Below are positions 43,097-50,906 of a stretch of 64,000 nt of DNA, in pieces; position 1 is the first letter of the stretch; the number at the start of each line of letters is the position of its first letter. The stretch is from a bacterium (GTDB lineage Bacteria > Vulcanimicrobiota > JABDET01). The DNA lies in contig JAKAVV010000004.1 of the NCBI GenBank assembly GCA_021817145.1, positions 62,001 through 126,000 on the forward strand, given 5' to 3'. Under the pieces are notes generated by a model. The model searched no databases. It was not told where the DNA came from and was given only the letters and a program-made list of their open reading frames with translations. The translations under genes were made by a program, and so were the position numbers.

Positions 43097-43550
43097 GAAG
43101 GTTCCCCCTTTCATAAGTCTGAATCGTTCTTCGGAAAGATTCGGGAATACTCATTGGTCTCCAGGTTGTGTCATCAACAGCAACATGGATCGATTCCCCT
43201 TTTGCCGCAAGAAGAGAATTCTGCTGGTTCACCATGAGAAATTCGAATCGAAAACTGGACCATCCCATATCTGAAACCCTGGTGTATATTGAAATCAGAT
43301 CATCGAATCGAACAGGGGATTCAAATTCGCAGGAGGCTTTTTTAACCAGATTGTGAAACCCTTTAATCGGCCTTCCGGGTTCTGACAGATTAAGACTTCG
43401 CAAATACTCCATTCTTCCTACTTCCATATAAATAAAAAAAGTCCCGTGAAAAACAATCCCCATGACATCGGTTTCAGGCATGCGAACCCGAACTTCAGTG
43501 GAAAACCGAAACAGTTTGAGCTTATCCTTCAAATCTTCAATCTTTTCCAT
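43083..43550 (-). CDS. Hotdog-fold acyl-CoA thioesterase (4HBT type)
   Basis: This 155-residue protein has the 4HBT signature TDVMGIVFHGTFFIYMEVGR with catalytic Asp, followed by MEYLRSL. Such enzymes hydrolyse acyl- or aryl-CoA thioesters. It could relate to the hydroxybenzoyl-CoA-type enzyme at 27.9-31.9 kb, but the substrate is not readable. It lies between the CopD-like gene (1-bp gap) and the Crp-family gene (14-bp overlap). Confidence 0.85.
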   Translation of the reverse strand: MEKIEDLKDKLKLFRFSTEVRVRMPETDVMGIVFHGTFFIYMEVGRMEYLRSLNLSEPGRPIKGFHNLVKKASCEFESPVRFDDLISIYTRVSDMGWSSFRFEFLMVNQQNSLLAAKGESIHVAVDDTTWRPMSIPESFRRTIQTYERGNLHVRD

Positions 43551-43551
43551 T

Positions 43552-44040
43552 TTAAATTCCTCTGACTAAAATAACCGCTAAAAGCACGACAAAAACCCCA
43601 AAGATCAAATTTAACCTCCCCATCCACTTTGCCAGTGACCTAAATTTTCCAGCTTCTTTGGAATTCGGATCTGTTTTCGCCATCTCAACAGCTTTCCCCC
43701 CAATCCACAAATCATGCAAAAGGGTCAAAATAAGAATAGCTGCCACAAGGGTTAACTTTAACTGCAGCACCTTTCCTAAACTGGTCTGCATAAAAGAGAG
43801 AGAGTATCCCCTGAAATAAATCTGAATAATCCCTGTGATGATTAAAATCCCTAAAGAAACCCAACCCAGAATTCGAAAGCGTTTTCCTGTTTTCTGCAGC
43901 AAAACAGGGTAAATTTTTTCAAGCTCAGGGGTTTTAATCAAAGGAATTAAGACAAAAGCTAAAAACAAACTCCCTCCAATCCAGGCGCAGGCGGCCAAAA
44001 TATGGATCCAGACACAGATTATATAAATCCAATGACTCAT
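43552..44040 (-). CDS. CopD-like four-helix membrane protein
   Basis: This 162-residue protein has four TM segments (about 5-30, 55-75, 87-108, 140-160). It has WIHILAACAWIGGSLFLAF at the N-terminus, typical of the CopD/DUF families with conserved His for heme or copper. It is the first gene of the five-gene operon. An extended -10 (TGATATAAT) lies so close that the mRNA may begin at the ATG. Confidence 0.75.
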   Translation of the reverse strand: MSHWIYIICVWIHILAACAWIGGSLFLAFVLIPLIKTPELEKIYPVLLQKTGKRFRILGWVSLGILIITGIIQIYFRGYSLSFMQTSLGKVLQLKLTLVAAILILTLLHDLWIGGKAVEMAKTDPNSKEAGKFRSLAKWMGRLNLIFGVFVVLLAVILVRGI

Positions 44041-44047
44041 ATCATGG

Positions 44048-44056
44048 ATTATATCA
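44048..44056 (-). promoter_or_regulatory. Extended -10 of the CopD-operon promoter
   Basis: On the minus strand TG-a-TATAAT. The start codon (44040) is 7 bases after the -10, so little or no leader is expected. The -35 region falls at the edge of the palindrome at 44074-44095, which suggests control by its binder. Confidence 0.5.
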
Positions 44057-44073
44057 GATTATTTTTGGGAAAG

Positions 44074-44095
44074 ATATCAGGTCTAGATCCGATAT
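44074..44095. promoter_or_regulatory. Palindrome 1 of a shared operator-like motif
   Basis: TATCAGGTC-TA-GATCCGATA, flanked by one more A/T pair. It matches 46453-46472 at 17 of 20 positions (right arm identical). It lies between the divergent CopD operon and the two-component system, at the -35 of the former. Candidate binders are the NarL-like regulator (45308) or the Crp-family protein. Confidence 0.65.
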
Positions 44096-44207
44096 TTAAA
44101 AATACGATCTGGAATGGATAGCCATAAACCTTTCTATCTGTTACTCTTTAATTAACAAGGAGCTGGCTTTTCGCAATAGAAACGTTTCCTGAGAGAAAAA
44201 GTGGGGT

Positions 44208-45293
44208 ATGATGAAAAGGTATCAGACAGTAAAGCGTTATTTGCTGCGTTTTCCGATTTTTTATAAAATTTTAATCGCTAATTCATCTCTTATTGTTCTA
44301 TGGGCTCTTGGCTGCATTCTTTTTTTCTCCCATATAGGAAACCCAATTCAATGGGGGATCGCTGCATTTATCCTGATCTCAGGGGTTGGGATCTGTGTCT
44401 TTATTAATATGACCTTGATTCGCCTCGCTCTTTCCCCTCTTGACAGCTTATGTGAAAGCATGAATCAAATTTCAAAAGGAAACTTCGAAGTCTGCGCTCT
44501 CCCCCACCCTCTTGCAGAAGCAAGAATGGCATCCTGTTTTAAAGCTTTAAACCAGATGATGGATGTTCTGAGAGGAGAAAGAGAACGATCTGAACTTTTA
44601 GCTAAACAGATCATTTCCGCTCAGGAAGGGGAAAGAAAAAGAATTGCCGGGGAGCTCCATGATGAAACAAGCCAGATTTTAGCCACCCTCAGCATTGGAC
44701 TGGAAAAACTCAAACTGGATATGCCTGAATCAGCCCCTAACTGCACCAAATGTCGATCTGATGTTTATCGTTTAAAAGGACTGACTGACAAGGCGCTCAT
44801 TGAGCTGCATCGTTTAACCTTTAATCTTCGCCCTTCTTTACTGGATGATATGGGGCTGAAACCCGCGGTATCTTCACTCTTAAGAGAACAGCTGGAAAAA
44901 GCCGGGATTCAAGTTGAATTCGATTGGAAAGGAGAAGAAACCCGAATCCCTGAGGAAAGCGAAATCTCGATTTTTAGAATTATCCAGGAAGCTGTCACAA
45001 ATATTATTAAATACGCCCATGCTTCAGAAGTCACTCTTACCATAACCCAAACCCCGGACCAAATTGATCTAAATTTGCGAGATAATGGCATAGGATTTAA
45101 TCCCTCCAATGTTAAACTAGATCCAATGACTCGATTTGGAATTTATGGGATGAAAGAACGAATTTTGCTTTTAAACGGAAAATTTAATCTGCAGTCAGAA
45201 CCAGGAAAAGGAACACTGATTACAGCCAGTATCCCGATTCAAAAAATAGGGCAGCCCCTCCTTCAAAAAGCAGAAGAGCCTGCTTATGATTAA
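44208..45293 (+). CDS. NarX-type sensor histidine kinase
   Basis: This 361-residue protein has two TM segments (about 20-41 and 48-70) with almost no periplasmic domain between them. A HAMP-like linker follows, then HisKA_3 with the phospho-accepting His in ERKRIAGELHDETSQ (H151), a Cys-pair NCTKC near 178, and HATPase with DNGIGF and GIYGMKERILLL. The lack of a sensor domain suggests it senses within the membrane or through a partner. It is followed 14 bp later by its LuxR-type response regulator. Confidence 0.88.
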   Translation: MMKRYQTVKRYLLRFPIFYKILIANSSLIVLWALGCILFFSHIGNPIQWGIAAFILISGVGICVFINMTLIRLALSPLDSLCESMNQISKGNFEVCALPHPLAEARMASCFKALNQMMDVLRGERERSELLAKQIISAQEGERKRIAGELHDETSQILATLSIGLEKLKLDMPESAPNCTKCRSDVYRLKGLTDKALIELHRLTFNLRPSLLDDMGLKPAVSSLLREQLEKAGIQVEFDWKGEETRIPEESEISIFRIIQEAVTNIIKYAHASEVTLTITQTPDQIDLNLRDNGIGFNPSNVKLDPMTRFGIYGMKERILLLNGKFNLQSEPGKGTLITASIPIQKIGQPLLQKAEEPAYD

Positions 45294-45307
45294 AGCGCCT
45301 ATCTTAT

Positions 45308-45964
45308 ATGATTAAAATCTTGATAGCGGATGACCACAGTATTCTCCGCGAAGGGTTAAAAAGCCTGATTTCCATGGATCCTGAATTTGAAGTTGTTGGG
45401 GAAGCCATTGATGGACAGGAGGCTGTTTCAATGGCAGGCTCTCTAAAACCAGATGTTATTCTCATGGATATCGCCATGCCTGTGATGAATGGAATGGAAG
45501 CCACGAAAAAAATTAAAGAGCGTTATCCACTTATCAAAATTTTAATTTTAAGTCAGTATGACTCGCAAGAGTATCTCTTCAATGTTTTACAAGCAGGGGC
45601 ATCAGGATATGTGTTAAAACGGAACGCTTCCAGCGAGCTTTTCTGGGCAATCAAATCCGTTCATGAAGGGCTAGCCTATCTCACTCCAGCCATGGCTGCT
45701 CTTTTAATAAAAAACCGTTTTAAAGAAAAAGAACAGACGATAAAAGACCAAATACCAGATGAAAAAGAACTCTTTACTCCACGTGAACAAGAAGTTTTAA
45801 AATTAGTCGCAGAAGGATCCACAAATCAGGAAATTGCGGAAAAGCTGGTCATTTCATTGAAAACAGTTCAGACTCATAGAGCCCATATTATGGAAAAATT
45901 GAAGCTGCATGACAGAACAGAGCTGGTTAAATACGCTCTTGCCAAAGGGATTATTTCAATTTAA
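45308..45964 (+). CDS. NarL/FixJ-type response regulator
   Basis: This 218-residue protein has a receiver domain with ADDHSILREGL (acidic pocket), the phospho-acceptor Asp in DVILMDIAMPVMNG and the Lys in VLKRNAS. The C-terminal LuxR HTH is LTPREQEVLKLVAEGSTNQE followed by IAEKLVISLKTVQTHRAHIM (first residues F-T-P-R-E-Q). It is the likely partner of the kinase just upstream and a candidate binder of the two palindromes. Its stop overlaps that of the convergent hemerythrin gene. Confidence 0.92.
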   Translation: MIKILIADDHSILREGLKSLISMDPEFEVVGEAIDGQEAVSMAGSLKPDVILMDIAMPVMNGMEATKKIKERYPLIKILILSQYDSQEYLFNVLQAGASGYVLKRNASSELFWAIKSVHEGLAYLTPAMAALLIKNRFKEKEQTIKDQIPDEKELFTPREQEVLKLVAEGSTNQEIAEKLVISLKTVQTHRAHIMEKLKLHDRTELVKYALAKGIISI

Positions 45965-46419
45965 TATCGGTATCTCTCTTCAGAAAAAGCTTCCATCTTT
46001 TTAAAAACCTCTTTTTTCTCTTCTAGAGAAGCAGAGGATTCAATCATAGGATAAAGCGCATTCTCCTCTTTTAAATTGTGGCGAGACAAAATTTCAAAGA
46101 GCTCTTTTTCTTCCCCATCTGTGGAAAAATCATTCAGATCGACTTTCTCCGCAATTTTTCGCAGAACGCGAAGAATGGAGAGATGCTCCTGCCTCATTAC
46201 TTCTGTGGGACCAGAGGAAATACCAGACTTTTTCTCAAAAAGCGGGAACAAAAGCTCTTCCTCCCAGAGAATATGCTTTTGAAGTCCATATTTAAATTCT
46301 TTAAAGAACTGTTCCCCTTCCGTAAAATTATCGTGCTTAAGCTCCTGGAATCTCTCAAACAAAGCATCCAGCCGGCGATGATCTTTTTCAAAAAAAGATA
46401 GAATCGTCTGTTCTACCAT
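45961..46419 (-). CDS. Hemerythrin-like (HHE) protein
   Basis: This 152-residue four-helix protein has the di-iron ligands: the His of EKDHRRLDALF, HILWEEELLFP, RQEHLSILR, and RHNLKEENALYP. Bacterial hemerythrins bind oxygen or NO, or repair iron-sulfur centres. The promoter region faces the cupredoxin gene with palindrome 2 between them. Confidence 0.85.
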   Translation of the reverse strand: MVEQTILSFFEKDHRRLDALFERFQELKHDNFTEGEQFFKEFKYGLQKHILWEEELLFPLFEKKSGISSGPTEVMRQEHLSILRVLRKIAEKVDLNDFSTDGEEKELFEILSRHNLKEENALYPMIESSASLEEKKEVFKKMEAFSEERYRY

Positions 46420-46452
46420 AAAATCAGCATATCAAAACAAGGAAAAAATTTC

Positions 46453-46472
46453 TATCGGATCAAGATCCGATA
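46453..46472. promoter_or_regulatory. Palindrome 2 of the shared operator-like motif (perfect)
   Basis: TATCGGATC-AA-GATCCGATA is a perfect 9-bp inverted repeat with a 2-base spacer. It lies between the hemerythrin gene (minus) and the cupredoxin gene (plus), about 90-100 bp upstream of the latter's predicted transcription start. It matches the element at 44074-44095. Confidence 0.75.
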
Positions 46473-46524
46473 TTTTTTAGGATAAGGGTGAGATTCTTCT
46501 CGAAAAAATCCTGTTTAAACCTGA

Positions 46525-46553
46525 TTGCTTACTGTCCTCAGTTCTGTTATGAT
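46525..46553 (+). promoter_or_regulatory. Promoter of the cupredoxin gene
   Basis: TTGCTT (46525-46530), 17 bp, TATGAT (46548-46553), then an aaaggagg ribosome-binding site before ATG 46592. Confidence 0.65.
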
Positions 46554-46591
46554 AAACTTGAAAAGTAAAAAAAATCAAAGGAGGATTTACA

Positions 46592-47053
46592 ATGAAGCAT
46601 TTATCTTTCAAATCTTTTACCCGTTTTATTTCCCTGGTTTTTGCCGCAGCAGTCCTGCTGCCAGCCATCAGTTTTTCCAGCCCAAAAGGGAACAATCTGG
46701 TTTTCCAGAGCAATCCCAATCAAACCCAGGTTAATATCACCATAGCTGCCACTGTTCCTCAATTTAAAAATGGAAAGCTGACAGGAGGCTGGGATCCCAG
46801 AAGAATCATTGTTTATCAAGGTCAAAAAGTTAATTTATCGATCAAAGCCATGGATGTGCAGCATATTTTCGATCTGCCTGCTTATGGAATTAAAGTTCCT
46901 TTGACCCCAGGACAAACAGAACATGTTTCATTTACAGCAAATAAAACAGGGATCTTTTTCTTTCACTGCGCCAATCAAGAATGCGCTCCAGAAGCTCTCC
47001 ATCGTTTAATGGTAGGACAAGTCATTGTCAAAGACGAATCAGACTCGAAGTAA
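46592..47053 (+). CDS. Periplasmic cupredoxin with CuA-like ligand set
   Basis: This 153-residue protein has a signal peptide (residues 1-29, FSS). The single cupredoxin domain has a His at 91 (MDVQHIFDLP) and the ligand loop HCANQECAPEALHRLM, giving Cys126, Cys131, His137 and Met140. Oxidase subunit II and N2O reductase CuA sites have C-x3-C-x3-H-x2-M; here the spacing is C-x4-C-x5-H-x2-M. The residues fit a binuclear copper site, but the looser loop is unusual. It precedes the heme-barrel gene by 25 bp, like an electron carrier next to its outer-membrane donor. A mononuclear type 1 site is possible. Confidence 0.8.
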   Translation: MKHLSFKSFTRFISLVFAAAVLLPAISFSSPKGNNLVFQSNPNQTQVNITIAATVPQFKNGKLTGGWDPRRIIVYQGQKVNLSIKAMDVQHIFDLPAYGIKVPLTPGQTEHVSFTANKTGIFFFHCANQECAPEALHRLMVGQVIVKDESDSK

Positions 47054-47078
47054 AGGAAAAACTGGAGGAAGGTGAACA

Positions 47079-48464
47079 ATGATAAAAAAAATAATGAGAA
47101 AGAGTTCTGCTAAAAATTTAGAGCCTTTCCTGTTTGGAGGAGCCATTCTGGCTCTTCTTCTTTTTGTTGTGGTCTTCCAACCCCGAAACTCTTATGCCCT
47201 CCCTGCTTTTGCGCGGCAGCTGGATGTCAACTGCAATGAATGTCATACAGTCTGGCCCCGTTTAAACTCTTTTGGGCGCCATTTTATGGCAATGGGATAT
47301 ATCCAAAAAGGGGCTCATCCAGGATTTCCTATTGCCGCTAAATTCGCCACTTTTGATCAATGGAATACCACCTCTTCACCTCCTCCATCCTCTACGACCA
47401 ACAAATTCCTTTTCCCCAATGAAGTCACTTTCGCAATAGGTGAAGCTGTGCTGCCAAAAGTAGGTGTATTTGGAGAAGTCAATCTAGATCAAATTAAAAA
47501 TCCAGCAGGCGGAACTGAAATGTACGCTAATTTTGCCATGGAAAGAGTTGCTATCAGTTTGAGTGAAAAACACCCCTCTTCCATTGTCTTTTTCAAAGGA
47601 AGTCCATTTGAAGAAGTGGATCCCAATATCTCTCTAGGGAATTTAATTCTACAAAATTATCTTACACCTGGCACTCTTGGAATGGGATACCTCTATGATT
47701 TAGATGACTTATCTGATTATGGAGTGGCTTTAAGCAGCTATTTTACAAAAGACAATCGCTGGTACGGAGCAGTTGGTTTATCAACTGGAGGATTAGTTTC
47801 TAATAATGATGCCGCTATTCCAGGAAACCCTTTTACAACTGGAGCTTATGGAACCAATGATTCTGCTGATGGCGCTCTCAGCTATTTCGGAAGGATCGCT
47901 TATGAAGGGGATGTCGGACAGTGGGGAGGAACCTTCAATATAGGAGCAGCAGGGTATTATGGAGAACAGAGCTCTACTCTTCAACTTCCTGGAACTTTCT
48001 ACAATTATAATGGATCAATCCAAAGAACGTACCTTGATGCAGGACTCCAAATCCCAACCGACATGTACGATTCTCGCTGGTTTGAGTTGGTGGCAGACTA
48101 TGGTTATGGTCAAGACCAGAACGTCCATGAATTAAATGCCACAGGAACAGGTGTCCTTCCCCCTTTTAATGGAGAAATTAAAGGATTTTACGCAGAAACT
48201 GATTGGGTTGGATTCAATATGGTTACTCCTTTTATTGCTTATGACCATACAACCCTCACTGCTGCTCCAAGCGCTGGACTAGAAGCTGCTTTAGGAGCAG
48301 TCAATACCCCCAGTGTATGGACAACCAATACCTGGGAGTATGGAATCCAATATTACCCCCCTGCATCCAGCAAAATGAGGGTTCAACTCTGGTATCAACC
48401 ATACTCTGACAATCTTGGGAATGCTGGAAATCAGGTAAAAATCATGATAACAAAGTGGTTCTAA
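47079..48464 (+). CDS. Fused monoheme cytochrome and outer-membrane porin, Cyc2-like
   Basis: This 461-residue protein has a signal sequence with a hydrophobic core (17-33) and cleavage near SYA-L. Directly after it is a single heme motif in PAFARQLDVNCNECHTVWPR followed by LNSFGRHFMAMGY (Cys52-His56). The remaining 380 residues are amphipathic strands with Tyr/Trp/Gly turns, ending in KIMITKWF, an outer-membrane insertion signal. The order PxFAR-CxxCH-P-L-FGR-F-GY plus a 16-strand-sized barrel matches Cyc2-type iron oxidases, but related heme-porins of unknown role share this start. It has a ggaggaaggtg ribosome-binding site and follows the cupredoxin. Confidence 0.75.
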   Translation: MIKKIMRKSSAKNLEPFLFGGAILALLLFVVVFQPRNSYALPAFARQLDVNCNECHTVWPRLNSFGRHFMAMGYIQKGAHPGFPIAAKFATFDQWNTTSSPPPSSTTNKFLFPNEVTFAIGEAVLPKVGVFGEVNLDQIKNPAGGTEMYANFAMERVAISLSEKHPSSIVFFKGSPFEEVDPNISLGNLILQNYLTPGTLGMGYLYDLDDLSDYGVALSSYFTKDNRWYGAVGLSTGGLVSNNDAAIPGNPFTTGAYGTNDSADGALSYFGRIAYEGDVGQWGGTFNIGAAGYYGEQSSTLQLPGTFYNYNGSIQRTYLDAGLQIPTDMYDSRWFELVADYGYGQDQNVHELNATGTGVLPPFNGEIKGFYAETDWVGFNMVTPFIAYDHTTLTAAPSAGLEAALGAVNTPSVWTTNTWEYGIQYYPPASSKMRVQLWYQPYSDNLGNAGNQVKIMITKWF

Positions 48465-48488
48465 ATCTAAAATAAGGAAGATTTCATT

Positions 48489-49529
48489 TCATAGAGGAGG
48501 GGGGCTCCCCCTCCTCTTTTTTAGATCTCGAAGATCTTTCACCATTTCAGGAAGTTCTCTTAAAGAAGCTTGAATTTTCAAATGTTCTTTATGATCTCTG
48601 GCAGGAGCGCCGCTGACAAAAGAATTAGGTTTTAAATCCCCCCATACTTCTGCTCCTCCTGCAATCACACAGTTCTCCCCAATGTTTAAATGATCCCGAA
48701 ATCCCGCCTGCCCGCCAATCACAGTCCCTTTTCCAATTTTCACGCTTCCAGAAATCCCAACCATGGCTGCAATCAAGCAGTTTTCCCCGATCTGGCAGTT
48801 GTGGGCAATCTGAACCAAATTGTCAATTTTCGTTCTTTTCCCGATTCTGGTTTCTCCAAGGGCCGCTCTATCAATCGTGGTATTTGAGCCGATTTCAACC
48901 TCATCTTCTAAAACAACGGTCCCAATTTGGGGAATATGAAAAGGATCCCCTTTTTCATCAGGAACATATCCAAATCCTTCCCCACCAATCACTGCTCCGG
49001 GATGAATGATGCAGTTTCTTCCAATTTTAACCCTTTTTAAAAGAGAAACATGGGGATGAATAAAACTGTTTTCTCCAATCTGGACCTCCTCTCCAACATA
49101 CGTAAAAGGAGATAAAACAACGTGGTCCTCAATCACTGCGTTTTTTCCGATAAAAACATGAGCTCCAATGTAACTTTTTTCTGAAACAACTGCCCCTGAA
49201 TCAATCACAGCGGTTGGATGGATTTCTGGATCAGGAGAAAGGGAAGGATAAAAAAATTGAAGAAGCTTCGCAAAAGCCAGCTTTGGGTTTTTAACAGAGA
49301 TAAACGGTTTTGCGCATTCCCCTTCAAAGATTGGAACCAAGAGAGCAGAACCTAAAGAATCTTCAGCTTCTTTCATTTTTTTTACTTGATCAACATAAAC
49401 AAGATCCCCCGGTTTTGCGCGGCGCGGTTCTGAAATTCCAGAAATCCGCAGATCTGGATCCCTTGAAACAAAACCGCCGATTCTTTCAGAAATCTCTTTT
49501 AAAGTGCAGCAGACCATCCCTTGATTCAT
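48489..49529 (-). CDS. lpxD: UDP-3-O-acylglucosamine N-acyltransferase LpxD
   Basis: This 346-residue protein has an N-terminal uridine-binding domain (about 1-100) followed by left-handed beta-helix hexapeptide repeats ([20 protein letters not shown] and onward). It has the catalytic His in [12 protein letters not shown] and a C-terminal helix ([19 protein letters not shown]). It adds the second acyl chain in lipid A synthesis, so the cell has an LPS-type outer membrane. Unusually it is the last gene of the oxidase operon, overlapping the diheme cytochrome gene by ATGA; in most genomes it sits with lpxA/fabZ. Confidence 0.93.
   Translation of the reverse strand: MNQGMVCCTLKEISERIGGFVSRDPDLRISGISEPRRAKPGDLVYVDQVKKMKEAEDSLGSALLVPIFEGECAKPFISVKNPKLAFAKLLQFFYPSLSPDPEIHPTAVIDSGAVVSEKSYIGAHVFIGKNAVIEDHVVLSPFTYVGEEVQIGENSFIHPHVSLLKRVKIGRNCIIHPGAVIGGEGFGYVPDEKGDPFHIPQIGTVVLEDEVEIGSNTTIDRAALGETRIGKRTKIDNLVQIAHNCQIGENCLIAAMVGISGSVKIGKGTVIGGQAGFRDHLNIGENCVIAGGAEVWGDLKPNSFVSGAPARDHKEHLKIQASLRELPEMVKDLRDLKKRRGSPPPL
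48493..48522 (+). terminator. Terminator of the heme-barrel gene, inside the lpxD 3' end
   Basis: An 11-bp perfect stem (AGAGGAGGGGG with CCCCCTCCTCT) with a 3-base loop is followed by TTTTT on the plus strand. The same bases encode the last residues of LpxD (RRGSPPPL) on the minus strand. Confidence 0.85.
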
Positions 49530-50893
49530 ATCCCCTTCTTCTTTCCCTTAAACGCAGAACTGTGTTTACGCAAAACAGGCAAGGGATTTGAATGGGTTTT
49601 ATTTAAATTACTGACATAAAAAGCCAGAGCCCATCTCTGCTGATCATTTAATATCGTATCATAAGTCGGCATGGATGTTCCAGGGATTCCAGTTGAAATC
49701 GTCGTATAAATCTCTCTTGGTGAATCCCCTCTTTTTAAAACTCCATCCGCTAAATTCGCAGGTCTGTCCGGATACCCCCAATCATCCAGGGAAGCAGGAG
49801 CTGATGGACCATCCCCTTTTGGAAGCCCGCTTCTGCTGTTCACTCCAGGTCCATGGCAGCTGCTGCATCCTGCAGCTCCAAAAAACAATTTTTCCCCTTC
49901 TTTCATTTCAGATAAAAAAACTTCTTTTGAAATATCGGGTTGATGAATTTTTAAAACCTTTTTAGGGGGAGGAGTTGAAAACAATTTTTCTCCTGTTTGA
50001 GGAGAGATCGAAAAACCTTCAATATACTTAACAACATCCCATCTCTCAAGCTGAGTCAAAAATCGAAAAGATGGCATAGCTGTTCCCAATAATCCATTAG
50101 AAACCGTGCGATATAAATCAGATGTCAGAGGTCTTTCTATTTCAAAAGTGGTTTTAAATTTAAATTCTCCCGAACGAAAATCTCTAGGTTTTGGGAAAAG
50201 GAAAACAGATAAAGGACCCCCTCCATTCCCATAAATTCCATGACAGGCAGAGCAGTACTGGGTGTAAATCTCTTTCCCTTTTTCAATGTTCACTTGATTC
50301 GGCTGAATCTCTGGAATCGAGACAGAAAGCCATCCCCTGGCATTTGCATTAACCTGTTTCCAATTCTGGTCAACCATGTTTTCCAGCCGCTTTTTTGGAA
50401 TGATTAAAGTTAAAGATAATCCTGGTTTTTTTACTTGAATAAATTTAAGAGTAAACCAGGCAGCAGGAACTCCATTCGCTTTTTTCCCATCCCAGACCAC
50501 TTTATCTGTAAATGCTTCCAAACTGCTGGAAACAAAAAGGTAAATGAGATGTTTAGGATTGTAGGTGAACAATTTCTTTAAAAGGGGGGTCTTTTTTAAT
50601 CTATAAACAGGTGTCCCTGAAGGGGTTACAATCTTTTTTTTTGAAACCATAACCTTTATTTTTAAAAAATCAGAACGACTGCTTTTTTCAGAAACCCCAG
50701 GAATTAGAGCTCCTGGATCCCAATAAAAAGCGTACCACCAATCTTTAGAAACTGTCTGTGGAAAAAAATTAAACCCAGCAGTAGATTTTGCGGGATAAGA
50801 AGCTCTTTCAATTCGGAGCCCCTTTTCAAACATGATCCAGAGGACTGAGGCAAATACAGCCAAACCAAAGAAAAACCAGAAGATCTTTCTCAT
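49526..50893 (-). CDS. Diheme c-type cytochrome of the oxidase operon
   Basis: This 455-residue protein has an N-terminal membrane anchor or signal ([18 protein letters not shown]). A 200-residue region without heme ([15 protein letters not shown]...) follows and resembles heme-b or ethylbenzene-dehydrogenase-gamma-like beta domains. Then come two cytochrome c domains with [15 protein letters not shown] and CSSCHGPG, with Met ligands probably in GTAMPSF and GTSMPTY. It may deliver electrons to the CuA site of the oxidase. Located 13 bp after ctaA. Confidence 0.85.
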   Translation of the reverse strand: MRKIFWFFFGLAVFASVLWIMFEKGLRIERASYPAKSTAGFNFFPQTVSKDWWYAFYWDPGALIPGVSEKSSRSDFLKIKVMVSKKKIVTPSGTPVYRLKKTPLLKKLFTYNPKHLIYLFVSSSLEAFTDKVVWDGKKANGVPAAWFTLKFIQVKKPGLSLTLIIPKKRLENMVDQNWKQVNANARGWLSVSIPEIQPNQVNIEKGKEIYTQYCSACHGIYGNGGGPLSVFLFPKPRDFRSGEFKFKTTFEIERPLTSDLYRTVSNGLLGTAMPSFRFLTQLERWDVVKYIEGFSISPQTGEKLFSTPPPKKVLKIHQPDISKEVFLSEMKEGEKLFFGAAGCSSCHGPGVNSRSGLPKGDGPSAPASLDDWGYPDRPANLADGVLKRGDSPREIYTTISTGIPGTSMPTYDTILNDQQRWALAFYVSNLNKTHSNPLPVLRKHSSAFKGKKKGI

Positions 50894-50906
50894 GACTGGC
50901 TAACCT

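Noticed and set aside
47079-48464. Pure porin without heme function
   Set aside because: CNECH directly after the signal peptide and the conserved FAR/FGR context support covalent heme attachment.
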